DNA of 26,492 bases from an uncultured Methylobacillus sp. (lineage in GTDB: Bacteria > Pseudomonadota > Gammaproteobacteria > Burkholderiales > Methylophilaceae). Below the pieces are notes generated by a model that saw nothing but the letters and a program-made list of their open reading frames with translations, did no database searches and was not told where the DNA came from. The DNA is taken from positions 1-26,492 of the forward strand of contig CAMLDQ010000024.1 in assembly GCA_946478965.1 (NCBI GenBank). The letters run 5' to 3'. Positions 15,400 through 25,971 of this stretch are shown here, one piece after another (positions within the stretch are counted from its first letter, which is position 1; each line of letters opens with the position of its first letter). A program made the position numbers and the translations under genes.

Positions 15400-15672
15400 A
15401 TGAACAAGACTGAACTTATCGACGCCATCGCAAGCGAAGCAGGGATCAGCAAGGCTGACGCAGGCAAGGCGCTGAACGCATTCACCGCTGCTGTTACCGG
15501 CGCCCTGAAAAAGGGAGATAGCGTTGCCCTGATCGGTTTCGGCACATTCAAGGTGAATCAGCGTGCCGCACGTACCGGCCGCAACCCGCAAACCGGTAAG
15601 GAAATCAAGATCGCTGCTCGCAAGTCCCCAGCTTTCACCGCCGGCAAGGCGCTGAAGGACGCCGTCAACTAA
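15400..15672 (+). CDS. hupB: DNA-binding protein HU
   Basis: HU is a nucleoid-associated dimer that bends and compacts DNA. The 90-residue protein matches HU-beta throughout: [11 protein letters not shown], the [13 protein letters not shown] helix, GFGTFKV, [12 protein letters not shown] at the DNA-gripping arm tip with its Pro, and the ending [20 protein letters not shown] ribosome-binding site precedes the ATG. It is a single-gene unit, with its own candidate promoter upstream and a hairpin downstream. Confidence 0.97.
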   Translation: MNKTELIDAIASEAGISKADAGKALNAFTAAVTGALKKGDSVALIGFGTFKVNQRAARTGRNPQTGKEIKIAARKSPAFTAGKALKDAVN

Positions 15673-15688
15673 TCAAGACGGCAAGGAA

Positions 15689-15707
15689 AGGAGCCGCTCA
15701 GGCTCCT
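15689..15707 (+). terminator. Candidate terminator hairpin after HU
   Basis: AGGAGCC (15689-15695) and GGCTCCT (15701-15707) form a perfect 7-bp stem with a 5-base loop, 17 bases after the HU stop. The following bases (GTTCTG) are only weakly U-rich, so it may be an inefficient or Rho-assisted terminator. Confidence 0.55.
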
Positions 15708-15751
15708 GTTCTGCGATCCGTATGGAGATGAGGGTTGCAGATTGCGGGCTG

Positions 15752-15790
15752 GAGCTGGGCTGGAACGCATCAATGGTTCCGGGCCAGCTC
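15752..15790. other. Long imperfect hairpin between HU and tRNA-Pro
   Basis: Bases 15752-15766 pair with 15776-15790: 13 Watson-Crick pairs, one G-U wobble and one G-G mismatch over 15 positions, around a 9-base loop. It lacks a U tract on either strand. It could be a structured 3' end for the HU or the ispB-tRNA transcript, or part of a small RNA. The rest of the 187-base gap between HU and the tRNA shows only a short TATCAA/TTGATA inverted repeat (about 15822-15843). Confidence 0.5.
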
Positions 15791-15859
15791 AATATCACAG
15801 ACTGCGGAATACCGCGTTCCGTATCAATCGAATTAAGTTGATAAGTAGGGAAATGATTC

Positions 15860-15936
15860 TGGTCGGGGTGAGAGGATTCGAACCTCCGGCCTCTACGTCC
15901 CGAACGTAGCGCTCTACCAGGCTAAGCTACACCCCG
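15860..15936 (-). tRNA. tRNA-Pro (anticodon CGG)
   Basis: On the minus strand the 77-base gene folds as a full cloverleaf: acceptor stem CGGGGTG (15936-15930) with CACCCCG (15870-15864), discriminator A and an encoded CCA (15862-15860), anticodon stem CTACG/CGTAG around loop TTCGGGA, giving anticodon CGG, and T arm with GGTTCGAATCC. It begins only 8 bases after the ispB stop codon, so it is likely cut from the ispB transcript. Confidence 0.97.
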
Positions 15937-15944
15937 AATGTGTG

Positions 15945-16913
15945 CTAGAAATTGCGGCTGACCGCAAAGGACAGCAATTCTATCAGAGCTTCTTTGTATT
16001 TTGAAGCCGGCAAATGCGCAATTGTTTGGCTTGCCAGGTCGGCTTCGGCTCGCGCCAGTTGTCTCACGTGCTCCAGCGCGCCCGTTTCCCTTATTGCAAC
16101 AAGGACTTGGGTGAGATTGTCCAGGCCGCCATGTTCGATGGCATGACGAATCAGTGTTTTTTGCTCCGGAGTGCCGTGACGCAATGCATGAAGCAAAGGT
16201 AGGGTGGGTTTGCCTTCGGCGAGGTCATCGCCGACATTCTTGCCGATGTCGCTGCTCTCTCCACTGAAATCAAGCACGTCGTCGATCAGCTGAAATGCCG
16301 TGCCCAAGTGCATGCCGTACTGCTTCAATGCGGTTTCGTCGTTCTTGCTTGCGCCGTTGAGGATGGCGCCGATGCGAGTGGCGGCCTCGAACAGTTTGGC
16401 GGTCTTGTAGCGAATCACCTTGAGGTAGGTGTCGTCGCTGATGTCGGCGTCGCCACAATTGAGCAGTTGCAATACCTCGCCCTCGGCAATGATATTGGTT
16501 GCATCAGCCAGCACTTCCATGACATGCATATTCTGTATGCCGACCATCATCTGGAATGCGCGCGAGTAGACGAAGTCTCCCACCAGTACGCTGGCAGAGT
16601 TGCCGAACAGGGCATTGGCCGTGGCTTGTCCGCGGCGCATGCCGGAATCATCGACGACATCGTCATGTAGCAGGGTGGCGGTATGAATGAATTCCACGAC
16701 GGCCGCCAGAATATGATGTTGCGGCGAAATGTGCCCCAATACTCCGCCTGCCAGCAGGACCAGTGCCGGTCGCAGGCGTTTGCCGCCACTATTGATGATG
16801 TGCTCGGATACCTGGTTGACCAGCATGACTTCCGAATGCAAGCGCTTCCTGATGACCGTGTCGACAGCTTGCATGTCGTCAGCGACAACGGCTTGAATGA
16901 ATTCGATGGACAC
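15945..16913 (-). CDS. ispB: Octaprenyl (polyprenyl) diphosphate synthase
   Basis: IspB extends farnesyl diphosphate with isopentenyl diphosphate to make the C40-type side chain of ubiquinone. The 322-residue protein has both aspartate-rich motifs, LLHDDVVDDSGMRRG and FQLIDDVLDF, plus GGKRLRPALVLLA and GDFVYSRAFQMM. The start is GTG at 16911-16913, which reproduces the family N-terminus (MSIEFIQAVVADDMQAVD). The ribosome-binding site is weak. It is divergent from rplU, a common betaproteobacterial arrangement, and tRNA-Pro lies directly downstream. Confidence 0.95.
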   Translation of the reverse strand: MSIEFIQAVVADDMQAVDTVIRKRLHSEVMLVNQVSEHIINSGGKRLRPALVLLAGGVLGHISPQHHILAAVVEFIHTATLLHDDVVDDSGMRRGQATANALFGNSASVLVGDFVYSRAFQMMVGIQNMHVMEVLADATNIIAEGEVLQLLNCGDADISDDTYLKVIRYKTAKLFEAATRIGAILNGASKNDETALKQYGMHLGTAFQLIDDVLDFSGESSDIGKNVGDDLAEGKPTLPLLHALRHGTPEQKTLIRHAIEHGGLDNLTQVLVAIRETGALEHVRQLARAEADLASQTIAHLPASKYKEALIELLSFAVSRNF

Positions 16914-16947
16914 GTGAAAATTTCAAGTAAAATCGTGTGCGGATTCT

Positions 16948-16977
16948 AGCATAGGCCGATAGGGCTGCCGGGTGCAA
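16948..16977 (-). promoter_or_regulatory. Candidate sigma-70 promoter for ispB
   Basis: On the minus strand TTGCAC (16977-16972) and TATGCT (16953-16948) lie 18 bases apart, about 35 bases upstream of the GTG start. Matches are 4-5 of 6 to each consensus box. By eye only. Confidence 0.42.
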
Positions 16978-16985
16978 AATCGACT

Positions 16986-17013
16986 TTGCAATTCCCGGCT
17001 ATTTACGTATAAT
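16986..17013 (+). promoter_or_regulatory. Sigma-70 promoter for rplU-rpmA
   Basis: TTGCAA (16986-16991) and a perfect TATAAT (17008-17013) lie 16 bases apart, 39 bases before the rplU ATG. This is the best promoter in the window, as expected for ribosomal protein genes. Confidence 0.75.
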
Positions 17014-17052
17014 GCGCGGTTCTTTGGAAAAGCATAGTAAACGAGGCTTAAC

Positions 17053-17367
17053 ATGTATGCGGTCATCAAGACTGGCGGGAAGCAATATCGCGTAGCCGCC
17101 GGCGACAAGCTGAAGGTTGAACAACTGACGGGCGAAGTCGGTAGCGAACTGGTTATCGATAAGGTGCTGCTGGTCGCGGACGGCGATAACGTCACGATCG
17201 GTGCTCCGCTGGTCAAGGGCGCAAGTGTCAAGGCTACGGTGCTGTCTCATGGTCGTCACGACAAGGTGATGATCTTCAAGATGCGCCGCCGCAAGCACTA
17301 TCGCAAGACTCAGGGTCATCGCCAGAATTACACTGAAATCCAGATCCAGCAGATTGCTGCGAAGTAA
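17053..17367 (+). CDS. rplU: 50S ribosomal protein L21
   Basis: L21 binds 23S rRNA in the large subunit. The 104-residue sequence shows the family throughout: [29 protein letters not shown], and the basic signature [27 protein letters not shown] lies upstream of the ATG. It is followed 12 bases later by rpmA, the near-universal rplU-rpmA pair. Confidence 0.98.
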   Translation: MYAVIKTGGKQYRVAAGDKLKVEQLTGEVGSELVIDKVLLVADGDNVTIGAPLVKGASVKATVLSHGRHDKVMIFKMRRRKHYRKTQGHRQNYTEIQIQQIAAK

Positions 17368-17379
17368 AAGGAGTTAGCA

Positions 17380-17637
17380 ATGGCACATAAAAAAGCAGGC
17401 GGTAGTTCCCGTAACGGTCGCGATTCCAACGCGCAACGACTGGGTGTCAAGGTGTTCGGCGACCAACTGGTTTCCGCTGGCAGCATCATCGTTCGTCAGC
17501 GCGGCACCAAGATGCACGCAGGCGATAACGTGGGCATGGGCAAGGATCACACCCTGTTCGCCAAGGTGGATGGCAAGGTTGCCTTCACCGTCAAGGGTGC
17601 CCTGCGTCACAAGGTTGTGAGCGTCGTTCCCGCCTAA
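17380..17637 (+). CDS. rpmA: 50S ribosomal protein L27
   Basis: L27 reaches toward the peptidyl transferase centre. The 85-residue protein starts [20 protein letters not shown] and contains [28 protein letters not shown], both diagnostic. A strong AAGGAGTT ribosome-binding site precedes the ATG. There is no Firmicute-type N-terminal extension. It is closed by a strong terminator. Confidence 0.98.
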   Translation: MAHKKAGGSSRNGRDSNAQRLGVKVFGDQLVSAGSIIVRQRGTKMHAGDNVGMGKDHTLFAKVDGKVAFTVKGALRHKVVSVVPA

Positions 17638-17658
17638 CGCGCGATCATGACTCAACGG

Positions 17659-17690
17659 AAAGCCCTATCGACGTGATAGGGCTTTTTTGT
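17659..17690 (+). terminator. Rho-independent terminator after rpmA
   Basis: AAAGCCCTATC (17659-17669) and GATAGGGCTTT (17675-17685) form an 11-bp perfect stem with loop GACGT, running into TTTTTT (17683-17688). It lies between rpmA and obgE, so obgE needs read-through or its own promoter. Confidence 0.92.
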
Positions 17691-17695
17691 TTTAA

Positions 17696-19893
<2,198 letters not shown>

Positions 19894-19905
19894 CGAAGGG
19901 ACAAC

Positions 19906-20406
19906 ATGACAACTACTCAACCGCTTGTTGCCATCATTATGGGATCCAACAGTGACTGGCCGGTGATGAAGGCTGCTGCCGCCATGCTGGATGAATTTGG
20001 GGTTTCTTATGAGGCGCGTGTCGTTTCCGCTCACCGCACGCCCGATCTGATGTTTGAGTTTGCCGAACAGGCGGCCGGGCGTGGCTTCCGCGCGATTATC
20101 GCCGGGGCCGGCGGTGCTGCCCATCTGCCGGGCATGGTGGCGGCGAAGACGACCCTGCCGGTGCTGGGTGTGCCGGTTCCATCCAAGCACTTGCAGGGCC
20201 AGGATTCCCTGCTCTCCATCGTGCAGATGCCCAAGGGCATTCCGGTAGCTACCTTCGCCATCGGTGAAGCAGGTGCGGCCAATGCCGGACTGTTTGCCGT
20301 CGCCATGTTGGCGGCGACCGACGACGCATTGGCGGCCAAGCTGCAGGCGTTCCGCCAGGCGCAGACCGATAAAGTCCTCGGCATGTCTTTAGAGGGGGAT
20401 GCATGA
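19906..20406 (+). CDS. purE: N5-carboxyaminoimidazole ribonucleotide mutase
   Basis: PurE converts N5-CAIR to CAIR in purine synthesis. The 166-residue class I enzyme shows [27 protein letters not shown] with the catalytic His, [26 protein letters not shown] and [26 protein letters not shown] ribosome-binding site lies upstream. The stop overlaps the purK ATG. Confidence 0.97.
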   Translation: MTTTQPLVAIIMGSNSDWPVMKAAAAMLDEFGVSYEARVVSAHRTPDLMFEFAEQAAGRGFRAIIAGAGGAAHLPGMVAAKTTLPVLGVPVPSKHLQGQDSLLSIVQMPKGIPVATFAIGEAGAANAGLFAVAMLAATDDALAAKLQAFRQAQTDKVLGMSLEGDA

Positions 20407-21539
20407 TTCTGCCGCCTTCCATGCTCGGCATGCTCGGGGGCGGGCAGCTTGCCCGCTTTTTCGTCATTGCCGCTCACGAGATGGGCTACCGCGTGATGGT
20501 GCTCGATCCGGACAGGAACAGCCCGGCAGGGCTGTTGGCGGATGTGCACCTGTGCGCCGCCTATGACGATGCGCAGGCACTGGCGCGTATGGCCGGCGAA
20601 TGCGTCGCGGTGACCACCGAATTCGAGAATGTGCCGGCGACCACCCTCAGCACGCTGGCGCGGTCCGTCCCGGTGCATCCGGCGGCGGCGGCGGTGGCGA
20701 TTTGCCAGCATCGCGTGTCGGAAAAGAATTTCCTGCGTGACAACGGCTTCCCGCATGCGCCCTATGCCGAGATCAATCGCGAAGACGATATTCCTGCTGA
20801 CGGTGCCGGCCTGTATCCAGGTATCCTGAAAGTGGCGCGCTTCGGCTATGACGGCAAGGGGCAGGCGCGTGTACGCAACCGCGAGGAGGCGGTAGCGGCT
20901 TTCCGCGTCTTCCAGGGCGAACAATGCGTGCTGGAGCAGATGCTGGCGCTGGATTATGAAGTCTCGGTCGTGTTGGCACGCGATGCCAGCGGCAATGTGC
21001 AGGCATTCCCGGTGGCGGAAAATATCCACCGCAACGGCATTCTCGACATCAGCATTGTTCCTGCGCGCGGTAGTGCCGAAGTGCGCGAGCAAGCGCGTGC
21101 GCTCGCGCGCGGCGTCGCCGAAAAGCTTGATTATGTCGGCACCCTGGGGGTGGAGTTCTTCGTTAGCAGCAACTGCCTCTATGTTAACGAAATGGCGCCG
21201 CGCCCGCACAACTCGGGGCACTACACCCTCGATGCCTGCGTCACCAATCAGTTTGAACAGCAGATCCGCGCATTGTGCGGGCTGCCGCTCGGCGATGCGC
21301 GCCTGCACAGCCCGGCGGTGATGGTGAATCTCTTGGGGGATATCTGGCGCGAGGGCGAGCCGGAGTGGAACCTGCTGTTCGAGCAGCGCAACCTGAAGCT
21401 GCACCTGTACGGCAAGCATGAGGCGCGCCCTGGGCGCAAGATGGGGCATTTCACCGTCATCGGCGATGAGGCCGAGGCTGTCTTGCGGGATGCCATGTCG
21501 GCACGCACACGAATCAAGGTAGAGGACGGCGGCGCGTAG
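20403..21539 (+). CDS. purK: N5-carboxyaminoimidazole ribonucleotide synthase
   Basis: PurK is the ATP-grasp enzyme that makes N5-CAIR from AIR, bicarbonate and ATP, and feeds PurE. The 378-residue protein begins [18 protein letters not shown] and contains [23 protein letters not shown] and [18 protein letters not shown]. Its ATG overlaps the purE stop. It is the last gene of the obgE-proB-purE-purK run; a stable hairpin follows 57 bases later. Confidence 0.96.
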   Translation: MILPPSMLGMLGGGQLARFFVIAAHEMGYRVMVLDPDRNSPAGLLADVHLCAAYDDAQALARMAGECVAVTTEFENVPATTLSTLARSVPVHPAAAAVAICQHRVSEKNFLRDNGFPHAPYAEINREDDIPADGAGLYPGILKVARFGYDGKGQARVRNREEAVAAFRVFQGEQCVLEQMLALDYEVSVVLARDASGNVQAFPVAENIHRNGILDISIVPARGSAEVREQARALARGVAEKLDYVGTLGVEFFVSSNCLYVNEMAPRPHNSGHYTLDACVTNQFEQQIRALCGLPLGDARLHSPAVMVNLLGDIWREGEPEWNLLFEQRNLKLHLYGKHEARPGRKMGHFTVIGDEAEAVLRDAMSARTRIKVEDGGA

Positions 21540-21596
21540 CGCTGATTGCCCTGGTAGCGTGCCGTTTGTCGCTAGTGGGAAGTCTTTCGTCGGTTG

Positions 21597-21621
21597 AGGC
21601 TCCGCAGCGGTTGCGGAGCCT
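21597..21621 (+). terminator. Stable hairpin after purK, probable terminator
   Basis: AGGCTCCGCA (21597-21606) and TGCGGAGCCT (21612-21621) form a perfect 10-bp stem with loop GCGGT. The downstream GGCGTTTCTGT is a poor U tract, so termination may be partial or Rho-assisted. Confidence 0.6.
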
Positions 21622-21644
21622 GGCGTTTCTGTGTAATTTCCAAC

Positions 21645-21665
21645 AGCCGCATGCGGAATGCGGCT
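21645..21665 (+). other. Second hairpin, directly upstream of the riboswitch
   Basis: AGCCGCAT (21645-21652) and ATGCGGCT (21658-21665) form a perfect 8-bp stem with loop GCGGA, ending 5 bases before the aptamer. It may be a terminator for purK read-through, or a leader stem of the riboswitch RNA. Confidence 0.55.
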
Positions 21666-21670
21666 TCTAT

Positions 21671-21780
21671 GACAAAGGCAAACTCGACCGAAAGGCGAGG
21701 GCGCAAAGCTTCCGGTCTACATGACTTCGGTCATACGATAGCGGGGCCGCCGACCCTGGCAGCATCGATTTGCCTTTGTC
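21671..21780 (+). promoter_or_regulatory. Cyclic-di-GMP-I (GEMM) riboswitch
   Basis: Conserved class I elements occur in order: GGCAAAC (21677-21683); a P2 hairpin, CTCG-A-CC / GG-CGAG capped by a GAAA tetraloop (21683-21699); GGGCGCAAAGC (21699-21709); TTCCGGTCTA (21710-21719); a variable P3 hairpin, ATGAC-TTCG-GTCAT (21721-21734); and GATAGCGGGGCCGCCGA (21737-21753), the tetraloop-receptor and ligand side. This follows the Vibrio Vc2 consensus closely. It sits just upstream of a gene with an EAL-type domain, a fitting target. Bases 21769-21780 are an exact 12-base complement of 21671-21682, which includes the conserved GGCAAA. The closing P1 stem is not obvious immediately 3' of the aptamer. 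No promoter was firmly located. Confidence 0.92.
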
Positions 21781-21799
21781 TTCCAGCGAGAAAGACAGG
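21775..21799 (+). promoter_or_regulatory. Candidate ribosome-binding-site sequestering stem of the riboswitch
   Basis: TTTGTCTT (21775-21782) can pair with AAGACAGG (21792-21799; six Watson-Crick pairs and two G-U wobbles) around a 9-base loop. This hides the AGGA ribosome-binding site (21797-21800) of the EAL-HDOD gene. The left arm shares bases 21775-21780 with the 12-base pairing to 21671-21682, so the two structures exclude each other. Confidence 0.6.
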
Positions 21800-21801
21800 A
21801 A

Positions 21802-23067
21802 ATGATGCCTCCACCCAGAGATTGTTTGTTTGCCTACCAACCCGTGCTCGATCAGCAGGGCCGAGTGGTGGCGCTTGCGATCATCCACCAAAATGATGAC
21901 GGACTGCGCCAGGATGATGATGATGCAGTTGCCGCGGCGCGCATCATCGTGAACGCCTATATGAATGCCGAAGTGATCGAATTGCTGGGATCGCGCAAAG
22001 TGTTCGTGAAGGTGGATATTGCCCTTCTGCGCAGTGGGATGATTTCCATGCTTCCCGCCCGGAAAACGATTCTTGAACTGGTGCCGTGTGATGAATTCCC
22101 GGATGAGGTACGGGAATTATGCATGGGTTACATGCGCATGGGCTACACGTTCGCCCTGGGCAGCGGAACTCCAACAACAAGCATGGCATCGCTGCTGGAT
22201 CTGGTGGCTATCGTCAAGGTGGATGTGGCGGCGATGCCGCCTGAAATGCTGGCTGAGGTCGTGCATGCCTTGCGCAGGCCGGGACTCCAGCTGCTGGCGG
22301 AGAATGTCAATTCGGCGCAGCAGGTTGAGGCGTGCCGCTTGCTTGGGTTCGACCTGTTCCAGGGCTATCATTTTGCCCAACCCAAAGTACTGGTCGACAG
22401 AAAGCCTGACCCCAGGCGGACGCACATACTCGACCTGCTGGCGCGGCTTGACCTGGAAGCGGGTGACAGGGAGATCGAAGAGGCGCTCAAACTGAGCCCG
22501 GATCTCACATTGCATATGTTGCGGCTGGTCAACTCGGCGGCGTTCGGCATGCGTACCCAGGTCGCTTCCATGCGCGAGGTCTTGCACATTTTCGGTCGCT
22601 ACAAGCTGGGTAAATGGCTACAGATATTGCTGTTTATTGCCAGCGAAGATGATACCGGTGGGTGGGCGCTGTTAGAGCTGGCTGCCAAGCGTGGGCGGAT
22701 GATCGAGTCGCTGGTGCAGGATGTGACTCATCAGTATAGTGCTTCGCAGCAGGATCGCGGGTTTATCGTCGGGATACTGTCGCTCGTGGACGTACTGCTT
22801 GGCATGCCCATGGAAACGGTGCTATCCAGGATAGCCGTGGCGGAAGAAATTCGGCAAGCCATCCTCGGCCGGATTGGGGTGCTCGGTGTGCTGCTGCGGC
22901 TGTGCGAAGCGCTAGAGATTGCGGATTTCGACACGGCAGCCGAACTGGCTTCCGGCTTCCACATTCCATTGGCGCGGGTCATGGAAGTGCAGCGCGAGGC
23001 CACGCTGTGGGCGGGCATGGCGGCGGACGAAAGCACGGCCGGCGGCGAGCTGACCGCAGGACAATAA
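21802..23067 (+). CDS. Degenerate EAL plus HDOD domain protein (YuxH/CdgJ type)
   Basis: This 421-residue soluble protein has an EAL-type barrel (about 8-195) followed by an HDOD domain (about 200-400: LKLSPDLTLHMLRLVNSAAFG). The EAL catalytic residues are largely lost: the EAL signature reads LAII near residue 26, and the DDFG metal motif reads ALGSGTP. Structural motifs such as VKVDV, LLAENVN and FQGYHFAQP remain. It is therefore probably not a c-di-GMP phosphodiesterase but a signalling adaptor, as for related EAL-HDOD proteins affecting motility. Two ATGs occur in tandem (21802 and 21805); the second is better spaced from AGGA. Control by the upstream c-di-GMP riboswitch is inferred from adjacency. 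Confidence 0.9.
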   Translation: MMPPPRDCLFAYQPVLDQQGRVVALAIIHQNDDGLRQDDDDAVAAARIIVNAYMNAEVIELLGSRKVFVKVDIALLRSGMISMLPARKTILELVPCDEFPDEVRELCMGYMRMGYTFALGSGTPTTSMASLLDLVAIVKVDVAAMPPEMLAEVVHALRRPGLQLLAENVNSAQQVEACRLLGFDLFQGYHFAQPKVLVDRKPDPRRTHILDLLARLDLEAGDREIEEALKLSPDLTLHMLRLVNSAAFGMRTQVASMREVLHIFGRYKLGKWLQILLFIASEDDTGGWALLELAAKRGRMIESLVQDVTHQYSASQQDRGFIVGILSLVDVLLGMPMETVLSRIAVAEEIRQAILGRIGVLGVLLRLCEALEIADFDTAAELASGFHIPLARVMEVQREATLWAGMAADESTAGGELTAGQ

Positions 23068-23094
23068 AAAAGCCAGCCACCCGGCTGGCTTTTT
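23067..23094. terminator. Bidirectional Rho-independent terminator
   Basis: AAAAAGCCAGCC (23067-23078) and GGCTGGCTTTTT (23083-23094) pair around loop ACCC. A and T tracts flank both sides, so it can end the EAL-HDOD transcript (+) and the rpsT transcript (-). Confidence 0.93.
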
Positions 23095-23113
23095 ACGACA
23101 CAAGCGCTTGTGA

Positions 23114-23380
23114 TTAAGCGGCCATCGCCTTGACGGCGGCGGACAGGCGGCTCTTGTGGCGAGCGGCCTTGTTCTTGTGAATGATTTGCTTGTCGGCGAT
23201 GCGGTCGATCACGCTGACGTTTTCGTTGAAAGCGGCTTGCGCGGCAGCCTTGTCGCCCGCTTCAACGGCCTTAATGACCTTCTTGATCGCGGTGCGCAGG
23301 GTAGAACGCAGGCTCGCGTTATGGGCGCGCTGCTTGACCGCCTGACGGGCGCGTTTTCTTGCTTGTGCGCTGTTAGCCAT
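23114..23380 (-). CDS. rpsT: 30S ribosomal protein S20
   Basis: S20 binds 16S rRNA early in small-subunit assembly. The 88-residue helical, Lys/Ala-rich protein begins [26 protein letters not shown] and ends [21 protein letters not shown], both diagnostic. The start is ATG 23378-23380, after a good AGGAG site; an upstream in-frame start at 23419 is rejected because it would extend beyond the family N-terminus. It is divergent from murJ, a common proteobacterial layout. Confidence 0.97.
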   Translation of the reverse strand: MANSAQARKRARQAVKQRAHNASLRSTLRTAIKKVIKAVEAGDKAAAQAAFNENVSVIDRIADKQIIHKNKAARHKSRLSAAVKAMAA

Positions 23381-23418
23381 GAAAACTCCTGAACGTTGTG
23401 CAAAATTTGAAACGCGCA

Positions 23419-23447
23419 ATCATACAGGGCCATGCGAGCTTTTGCAA
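23419..23447 (-). promoter_or_regulatory. Sigma-70 promoter for rpsT
   Basis: On the minus strand TTGCAA (23447-23442) and TATGAT (23424-23419) lie exactly 17 bases apart, about 40 bases upstream of the rpsT ATG. Both boxes match the consensus at 5 of 6 positions or nearly so. Confidence 0.65.
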
Positions 23448-23502
23448 GAACGTCCATGCATGCCGTGGTAATATAGCCCCCTTTGATTTTCCGCCATTTT
23501 TC

Positions 23503-25041
23503 ATGAACTTGCTGAAAGCGCTGGCCACGGTCGGCAGCATGACCTTCCTTTCGCGTATTCTCGGCTTTGTCCGGGATACCCTGGTCGCCCGGGTATTCGG
23601 TGCAGGCATCTATACCGACGCTTTCTTTATTGCATTCAAGATTCCCAACCTGCTGCGCCGCATGTTCGCCGAGGGGGCGTTTTCCCAGGCATTCGTCCCC
23701 GTGCTGGCGGAATACAAGGAGCGGCGCGGACATGAAGCCACCGAGGTGCTGGTGAGTCATGTTGCCACCGTGCTCAGTCTGGTGCTGCTGCTCATCACAG
23801 TGCTGGGTATTCTGGCCGCCCCATGGGTGGTATATATCAGTGCTCCCGGATTTCATACCAGTCCAGACAAGTTTGACCTTACTGTCCGCCTGCTGCGCAT
23901 CACGTTTCCTTATATCGTATTTATCTCGCTGGCTTCGCTGGCGGGTGCCGTGCTGAACACCTACGGGCGCTTTTCAATTCCGGCTTTTACGCCGACCTTT
24001 CTGAATGTCAGCTTCATCGTGTTTTCGCTGTTTTTTGTGCCTTACTTCGACCCGCCTATCATGGCGCTGGCGTGGGCCGTATTCATCGGCGGTATATTGC
24101 AATTGTTTTTTCAGGCACCTTATCTGTTCAAGCTGGGGTTCCGGCTGAGGTTCAGCCTGGACTGGAAGGATGAAGGCGTCTGGCGCATCATCAAACTGAT
24201 GGGGCCGGCGATGTTCGGCGTCTCCATCGCGCAAATATCCTTGCTCATCAATACCATTTTCGCCTCTTTCCTCGAGACCGGCAGCGTTTCCTGGTTGTAT
24301 TACGCCGACCGGTTGATGGAGTTCCCTACCGGGGTGCTGGGCGTGGCACTAGGGACGATCCTGTTGCCCAGTCTGTCCAAGACCTATGCGGACGGCGCCG
24401 ATGGCGAATACTCCAAACTGCTGGACTGGGGCTTGAGGCTGACTTTCCTGCTTGCTTTGCCGGCCGCTGCGGCGCTGGCGGTGCTGGCGGTGCCGCTGAT
24501 CGCCGCATTGTTCAAATATGGCCGCTTCGGGACGCACGATCTGTGGATGACACAGCAGGCACTGGTGGCCTATAGCCTGGGCTTGCTCGGCCTCATCATG
24601 GTCAAGGTGCTGGCACCGGGATTCTATGCCCGCCAGAATATCAAGACCCCGGTCAAGATCGCGATTTCGACCCTGCTGGCGACGCAGGCGATGAACCTGA
24701 TTTTTATCTGGCCGCTCAAGCATGCCGGTTTGGCCTTGGCGATCGGACTCGGCGCATGCATGAATGCCGGCCTGCTTTATTATCACCTGCGGCGCAGCGG
24801 AATTTTCCAGCCACAGCCCGGCTGGGCGAAGTTCCTGCGCAGACTGCTGGTTGCGGTCGGGGCGATGTCGCTGGTGTTGTGGTTTGGCATGGGGGATACG
24901 GAAAGCTGGCTGCACTATGCATTCCTGCAAAAAATCCTGCGCCTTAGCCTGCTCGTCGCTGGTGGGGCTGCCACCTATTTCGCGGTCTTATGGCTGCAGG
25001 GGCTGCGGGTGAACGACTTTATGCGCAGGGTGGCTGCCTGA
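23503..25041 (+). CDS. murJ: Lipid II flippase MurJ
   Basis: MurJ flips the peptidoglycan precursor lipid II across the inner membrane. The 512-residue protein has about 14 hydrophobic segments and the family hallmarks [52 protein letters not shown] and the later [11 protein letters not shown] and [22 protein letters not shown] stretch ([17 protein letters not shown]). I start at ATG 23503 ([13 protein letters not shown]), as in homologues; the frame is open upstream to 23398 but that overlaps the rpsT leader. A TAATAT (23469-23474) is a possible -10 box, without a well-spaced -35. Confidence 0.96.
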   Translation: MNLLKALATVGSMTFLSRILGFVRDTLVARVFGAGIYTDAFFIAFKIPNLLRRMFAEGAFSQAFVPVLAEYKERRGHEATEVLVSHVATVLSLVLLLITVLGILAAPWVVYISAPGFHTSPDKFDLTVRLLRITFPYIVFISLASLAGAVLNTYGRFSIPAFTPTFLNVSFIVFSLFFVPYFDPPIMALAWAVFIGGILQLFFQAPYLFKLGFRLRFSLDWKDEGVWRIIKLMGPAMFGVSIAQISLLINTIFASFLETGSVSWLYYADRLMEFPTGVLGVALGTILLPSLSKTYADGADGEYSKLLDWGLRLTFLLALPAAAALAVLAVPLIAALFKYGRFGTHDLWMTQQALVAYSLGLLGLIMVKVLAPGFYARQNIKTPVKIAISTLLATQAMNLIFIWPLKHAGLALAIGLGACMNAGLLYYHLRRSGIFQPQPGWAKFLRRLLVAVGAMSLVLWFGMGDTESWLHYAFLQKILRLSLLVAGGAATYFAVLWLQGLRVNDFMRRVAA

Positions 25042-25059
25042 CAGTACAATAATCTATCA

Positions 25060-25971
25060 ATGCAAGTATTTCGCCATATCCCAACGTCCCCGTCGCCAGT
25101 CGCGCTTGCCATCGGCAATTTCGATGGCGTGCATCGCGGCCATCGCGCGATATTCGACAGTTTGTGCCAACGTGCGGCCGAGCAAGGTTTGTCGCCTGCG
25201 GTAATGACATTCGAGCCGCATCCGCGCGAATTTTTCTCGCCGCATACCGCGCCGGCACGGCTGACTTCGTTGCGCGAGAAACTGGAAATGTTCGAACAGG
25301 CAGGTGTCCAGAATGTATACCTGTGCCGCTTCGATGCCGAGTTTGCGGCTGTGAGCGCGCAGGCCTTCATGGACGAAACCCTACGCCGGCTGGACGTACG
25401 CCTGATCCTGGTCGGCAATGATTTCCGTTTTGGGGCGGACCGTACCGGCGATATCGTTCTGTTGCGCGAGGCGGGTTTTGCGGTTGCCAGCGTAGCGGAT
25501 GTCAAAGTGGCGGGGGAGCGCGTTTCCAGCACGGCGATACGCCAGGCGCTGGCCGTCGGCGACCTCGCTCATGCCGCGGCGCTGCTGGGGCGGCCTTACA
25601 GCCTGAGCGGGCATGTCACGCATGGCGATAAACTCGGCCGCTTGCTCGGCTACCCTACGGCCAATGTCCATATGTTGCACGAGCGCCCGCCGCTTTTGGG
25701 CATCTATGCGGTAAAATTGCGCGGCATTGCCGATGAGGCGCTGCCGGGCGTCGCCAGCCTAGGCGTGCGGCCGACCACCAAGGAAAACGGCAAGCCGACG
25801 CTGGAAGTCCACTTGTTTGATTTCAAGCAGGATATATACGGACGCCATGTGCAGGTGCAGTTCCTGAAAAAGCTGCGTGACGAAGAAAAATTCCCCGACC
25901 TGGAGGCGCTGAAGCGTCAGATCGCCATCGACGAACGGATGGCAAGAGACTTTTTTAACAACGAATCATGA
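25060..25971 (+). CDS. ribF: Bifunctional riboflavin kinase / FAD synthetase
   Basis: RibF makes FMN from riboflavin and then FAD. The 303-residue protein has the nucleotidyltransferase domain (about 1-180: [56 protein letters not shown]) and the C-terminal flavokinase domain (about 185-303: [27 protein letters not shown], with the PTAN motif, and EVHLFDF). It follows murJ by 18 bases and overlaps ileS by ATGA. The rpsT/murJ-ribF-ileS order is typical of proteobacteria. Confidence 0.97.
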   Translation: MQVFRHIPTSPSPVALAIGNFDGVHRGHRAIFDSLCQRAAEQGLSPAVMTFEPHPREFFSPHTAPARLTSLREKLEMFEQAGVQNVYLCRFDAEFAAVSAQAFMDETLRRLDVRLILVGNDFRFGADRTGDIVLLREAGFAVASVADVKVAGERVSSTAIRQALAVGDLAHAAALLGRPYSLSGHVTHGDKLGRLLGYPTANVHMLHERPPLLGIYAVKLRGIADEALPGVASLGVRPTTKENGKPTLEVHLFDFKQDIYGRHVQVQFLKKLRDEEKFPDLEALKRQIAIDERMARDFFNNES

